Program-made: the position numbers and the translations under genes
Assembly: GCA_038525525.1 (NCBI GenBank)
Contig: JBCBHO010000002.1
Coordinates: 558,001-622,000, forward strand
Length of the DNA stretch: 64,000 nucleotides
DNA from: Shimia_B sp038525525
GTDB lineage: Bacteria > Pseudomonadota > Alphaproteobacteria > Rhodobacterales > Rhodobacteraceae
Reading direction: 5' to 3'
The notes under the pieces: model-generated
Database searches by the model: none
What the model saw: only the letters and a program-made list of their open reading frames with translations
Told to the model about the DNA's origin: nothing
Part shown: positions 60,983 through 64,000 of the stretch, one piece after another
How the letters are laid out: each line of letters begins with the position of its first letter
Numbering within the stretch: the stretch's first letter is position 1

Positions 60983-62251
60983 ATGACACGCCTTGCTTTT
61001 TCGACCGCCCTCTGTGGGGCTCTGTGCTGGGCCGGTGCTGTTTCGGCTAACACGCCACGTGCGGTGATCGACGGCTATGCCGACCTCGCCCTCGTAAAAT
61101 ACGGCGACAGCCTGTCGGCGGCGGAGACTCTGCGCGCCGCCGTTGCAGCCTTCGTAGAAGCCCCTTCCGCCGAGACGCATCAAGCGGCGAAAGACGCCTG
61201 GCTCGCCGCCCGCGTGCCCTACCAGCAGACGGAAGCCTATCGGTTCGGCAACGCTGTCGTTGACGCATGGGAAGGCAAAGTGAATGCATGGCCACTGGAC
61301 GAAGGGCTAATCGACTATGTCGACACGGGTTATTACGGCGACGAGAACGAGGAAAACGCCTTCTTCCGCGCCAATGTCGTGGCCAGCCCCGCGGTCATGG
61401 TGGGCGGCCAGACGCTAGACGCCAGCGCCATCACGCCCGCGCTTCTGCAAGAGCTGCACGAGGTTGACGGTGTCGAAGCCAACGTTGCGACCGGCTACCA
61501 CGCCATCGAATTCCTGCTCTGGGGCCAAGACCTGAACGGAAGCGGCCCGGGGGCGGGCGCACGGTCGCACACGGATTTTGACACGGCGAACTGCACCAAC
61601 GGCAACTGCGACCGCCGCGCAGAATACTTGGTCGCGGCCACGGATCTTTTGCTAATGGATCTAGAGGAGATCGTCGCAGCCTGGGGCGAAGGCGGCGCGG
61701 CGCGCATGGATCTGGCCGGGCAATCCGACGCACAAGGCATTTCGTCCATCCTGACGGGCCTGGGTTCGCTGAGCTACGGCGAGCTTGCGGGGGAGCGGAT
61801 GAAGCTTGGCCTCATCCTCCACGACCCCGAGGAGGAGCATGATTGCTTTGCCGACAATACGCACAATTCGCACTTCTACGACGCGCTCGGGATGCAGAAC
61901 GTGTATCTGGGCCGCTACGTGAGCACCGACGGAACGGTGACGCAGGTGCCATCGCTGGCAAGCTTGGCCGAGGGGCTCAATGCCGAGGCCCACGCCGACA
62001 TGATTGCCAAGTTCGAGGCGACGATGGACGCCATGCAGATCATGAAAGACCGCGCCGACAACGGGATCGAGGCCTATGACCAGATGATCGGTTTCGGCAA
62101 CGACGAGGGCAACGCTGTCGTGCAGGCGGGCATCGACGCGCTGGTCGACCAGACACGCAGCATCGAGACGCTGGTGGCGGTTCTTGGTGCGGCAGATATC
62201 GCGGTCGAAGGGTCCGATAGCCTCGACAACCCGACAGCGGTGTTCCAATAA
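60983..62251 (+). CDS. Imelysin-family iron-regulated protein (IrpA-like)
   Basis: 422 residues with signal peptide (about 1-22, VSA|NTPRAV). Imelysin motif GYHAIEFLLWG (171-181; His173, Glu176). Periplasmic or outer-membrane-linked; family members are iron-regulated and often beside DUF1111 and Efe-type genes. Full length for the family. First gene of the plus-strand iron operon. Confidence 0.9.
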   Translation: MTRLAFSTALCGALCWAGAVSANTPRAVIDGYADLALVKYGDSLSAAETLRAAVAAFVEAPSAETHQAAKDAWLAARVPYQQTEAYRFGNAVVDAWEGKVNAWPLDEGLIDYVDTGYYGDENEENAFFRANVVASPAVMVGGQTLDASAITPALLQELHEVDGVEANVATGYHAIEFLLWGQDLNGSGPGAGARSHTDFDTANCTNGNCDRRAEYLVAATDLLLMDLEEIVAAWGEGGAARMDLAGQSDAQGISSILTGLGSLSYGELAGERMKLGLILHDPEEEHDCFADNTHNSHFYDALGMQNVYLGRYVSTDGTVTQVPSLASLAEGLNAEAHADMIAKFEATMDAMQIMKDRADNGIEAYDQMIGFGNDEGNAVVQAGIDALVDQTRSIETLVAVLGAADIAVEGSDSLDNPTAVFQ

Positions 62252-62318
62252 TTCCCGGAATTCCCCACTTGCAACATCGCGCGCGCCAGCCCTCTCACCG
62301 CGTCGGCCCGAGGTCTCC

Positions 62319-63728
62319 ATGACGTCGAAATCCGTGTATGGACTTGTCCTGCTCTGTAGTGCGGCCTTGGCCGCGCCTCTTGTGCTTGCGGAAACCAAGG
62401 CCGACCGAAAGGCGCGCATTCTCGCGCCCACGGCGGACTTCACGCGCTCTGAGCAGTTTGAGCTTTACCAAGGCGGGTCGGGCACCAACACAGAGCGCTT
62501 CGATGGCAACGCCTTCTCGCTCCCTTCGGGCACGTTGAGCTTCGAGGAACGGTCGGATTTTTTCATCGGCAACGGCGTCTTTGATCGTCCTTGGGTGCCT
62601 GCGCCATCGTCAACGTTGGCCTCAGATGGACTTGGGCCCTTTTACAATGCGCGGTCTTGCCAAGGGTGCCATATCAAGGATGGGCGCGGCCACCCGCCGG
62701 AACCGGGTGACACCAACATGGTGTCGATGCTTTTTGCGCTCAGTAGCCCGATGGGCGGGCCGGATCCGGTCTTCGGCCACCAGTTTCAGGATCAGGCCAT
62801 TGCGGGTTTCCTGAGCGAAGGCCGCGTGACCGTCAGCTACGAAACACAGACCTTCACCTATCCAGATGGTCAGACCGTCGACCTGCGCAAACCGATCTAT
62901 ACGACCGACGCAGCACTAACGGACGGCATCTCTCTGAATCCCCGCGTCGCGCCGCAGATGATTGGCCTTGGCTTGATCGAGGCCATCGCGGAGGCAGACC
63001 TCGCCGCCCATGCCGATCCCGACGACACGGATGGTGACGGCATCTCGGGCCGGCTGTCGCGGGTAGACGCTGGCGTCGGGCGATTTGGGTGGAAGGCGAT
63101 GGAGCCCACGCTTGTTGCGCAAACGGCGACGGCGTTTTCAAACGATATGGGCTTATCCACGAGGCTGCGGACCATGCCTTGGGGCGATTGCACCGCCGAT
63201 CAAGCCGAGTGCCGCACGGCAGTTCATGGAAACGAGGCCGGCACCTTCGAGATCGCCGATGATCTTCTTGATCTCGCGGCGTTTTACTCAGCGCATCTTG
63301 CTGTGCCCGCGCGCCGAGATATTGACGACCCGGAGGTGCTGCGCGGCAAAGCCCTGTTCTATGCGGCGCAATGCGTGTCCTGCCACGTGCCAAAGTTTGC
63401 GACAGCGGCCGATGCGGCAGAGCCCCTGCGCAACCAATTGATCTGGCCCTACAGTGACTTCCTGCTCCATGACATGGGACCCGGCCTCGCGGATGCAAAC
63501 CCGACGGGGGACGTCGCGGGGGCTGAGTGGCGCACGCCACCACTTTGGGGGATCGGATTGACCGAGACCGTCAGCGGCCACACCTACTTCCTGCACGATG
63601 GCCGCGCTCGTTCGCTGGAAGAGGCCGTGCTGTGGCACGGTGGAGAGGCCGAGGCCGCCCGCGATGCTTTTGCCGCCGCTACCGCGGAAGACCGCGCCGC
63701 CCTAATCGCCTTTTTGGAGAGCCTATGA
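62319..63728 (+). CDS. DUF1111 dihaem cytochrome (IrpB-like, MauG-related fold)
   Basis: 469 residues from the ATG at 62319 (CGAGG five bases upstream); the frame is open to 62184. Signal peptide ends VLA|ETKADR. Haem sites CQGCH (114-118) and CVSCH (352-356). Characteristic HIKDGRGHPPEPGD and DPDDTDGDGISGRLSRVD. Thought to take part in periplasmic redox steps of iron handling together with imelysin. Overlaps the next gene by 4 bp (ATGA). Confidence 0.9.
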   Translation: MTSKSVYGLVLLCSAALAAPLVLAETKADRKARILAPTADFTRSEQFELYQGGSGTNTERFDGNAFSLPSGTLSFEERSDFFIGNGVFDRPWVPAPSSTLASDGLGPFYNARSCQGCHIKDGRGHPPEPGDTNMVSMLFALSSPMGGPDPVFGHQFQDQAIAGFLSEGRVTVSYETQTFTYPDGQTVDLRKPIYTTDAALTDGISLNPRVAPQMIGLGLIEAIAEADLAAHADPDDTDGDGISGRLSRVDAGVGRFGWKAMEPTLVAQTATAFSNDMGLSTRLRTMPWGDCTADQAECRTAVHGNEAGTFEIADDLLDLAAFYSAHLAVPARRDIDDPEVLRGKALFYAAQCVSCHVPKFATAADAAEPLRNQLIWPYSDFLLHDMGPGLADANPTGDVAGAEWRTPPLWGIGLTETVSGHTYFLHDGRARSLEEAVLWHGGEAEAARDAFAAATAEDRAALIAFLESL

Positions 63729-64000
63729 TCCGCGTCCTTCTTTGCGCTGTCGCGCTCGCGTTCCCCACGTCCGCGCTGGCCGTTTCCCCGCTGACAGAGG
63801 ACGAGGCCCGTCGCCTGCAGGAGGGCCTGTCCGTCACGGCAGATGAGTTCATCCTGCCAGCCTTCGCGTCCTATGCCGCGGCGATGGGGACGCTGGATGC
63901 GACGCTGTCGGATTATTGCGCTGCCGAGGGCCCAATTGCGGCGGCGCAAGACGCCTATGTCGACGCGTTTCTAGCTTGGCAGCGGGCCAGCATCATTCAG
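63725..64000 (+). CDS. Second imelysin-like protein, cut by window end
   Basis: First 92 residues visible. Signal peptide MIRVLLCAVALAFPTSALA|V then LTEDEARRLQEGLSVTADEF and AAQDAYVDAFLAWQRASIIQ, matching the start of imelysin-family proteins that follow DUF1111 genes. The imelysin motif lies beyond the window. Coupled by ATGA to the DUF1111 gene. Confidence 0.75.
   Translation, partial: MIRVLLCAVALAFPTSALAVSPLTEDEARRLQEGLSVTADEFILPAFASYAAAMGTLDATLSDYCAAEGPIAAAQDAYVDAFLAWQRASIIQ

Noticed and set aside
1..64000. tRNA, rRNA, CRISPR array, transposase or integrase
   Set aside because: None was recognised on either strand; no regular repeats with spacers and no transposase motifs.

Overview
The window is high-GC DNA with dense, mostly overlapping operons. 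The gene content suggests an alphaproteobacterium of the Rhodobacterales, probably a marine Roseobacter-type heterotroph: a choXWV choline transporter, the acs/actP/DUF4212/DUF294 acetate cluster, tetronate catabolism genes and many ABC systems. No rRNA, tRNA, CRISPR array, insertion sequence or phage module was seen. Everything here is read from sequence and family knowledge; no database search was run.

Layout. 1-5882 (minus) is a branched-chain amino acid catabolic operon (leucine dehydrogenase, E1 alpha, E1 beta, E2, E3), with a divergent Lrp/AsnC regulator at 6013. 6781-15147 (plus) is the most unusual region. It has a Hanks-type Ser/Thr kinase, an FHA protein and a PP2C phosphatase, followed by three P-loop GTPase-like proteins (one with a damaged P-loop, one large dynamin-like, one small) and two orphan proteins, the first of which could have a Roadblock/LC7-like fold. 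15189-16121 is a persulfide dioxygenase-like metallohydrolase. 16335-20793 (minus) is a hybrid metal-related ABC operon: LolD/MacB-type ATPase and FtsX-like permease, two periplasmic proteins whose predicted mature N-terminus is histidine, and a ZnuA-like binding protein. 20925-25951 is an RND efflux pump and adaptor with a divergent TetR regulator and a nested dyad operator between them.

26065-29957 holds an unknown membrane protein and a C4-sugar-acid operon (ltnD, otnK, otnC). 30057-32952 (minus) is choXWV with an intercistronic hairpin. 33152-35973 holds two paralogous secreted proteins on either side of a ToxR-like TPR regulator. 35974-37031 holds a decayed operon junction with a BtpA-family remnant, then a LysE-type exporter. 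37355-37504 encodes a 49-residue membrane protein. 37513-46065 (minus) is a long acetate operon: acs, a second-type adenylate kinase, DUF4212, actP, DUF294/CBS protein, a 172-residue protein and a membrane-anchored DnaQ-like exonuclease. A shortened LysR regulator is divergent at 46610.

47532-48374 is a DUF481 outer-membrane gene interrupted by one in-frame amber codon. 48692-56859 (plus) is an oligopeptide/opine-type ABC operon extended by a methyltransferase, an acetyltransferase and a PHP-domain protein. 57172-59280 is a large secreted protein of unknown function with its own terminator. 59380-64000 is a divergent periplasmic iron-type locus: imelysin, DUF1111 dihaem protein and a second imelysin-like protein (cut by the window end) on the plus strand, and a miniature DUF1111-like cytochrome plus an unknown helical secreted protein on the minus strand.
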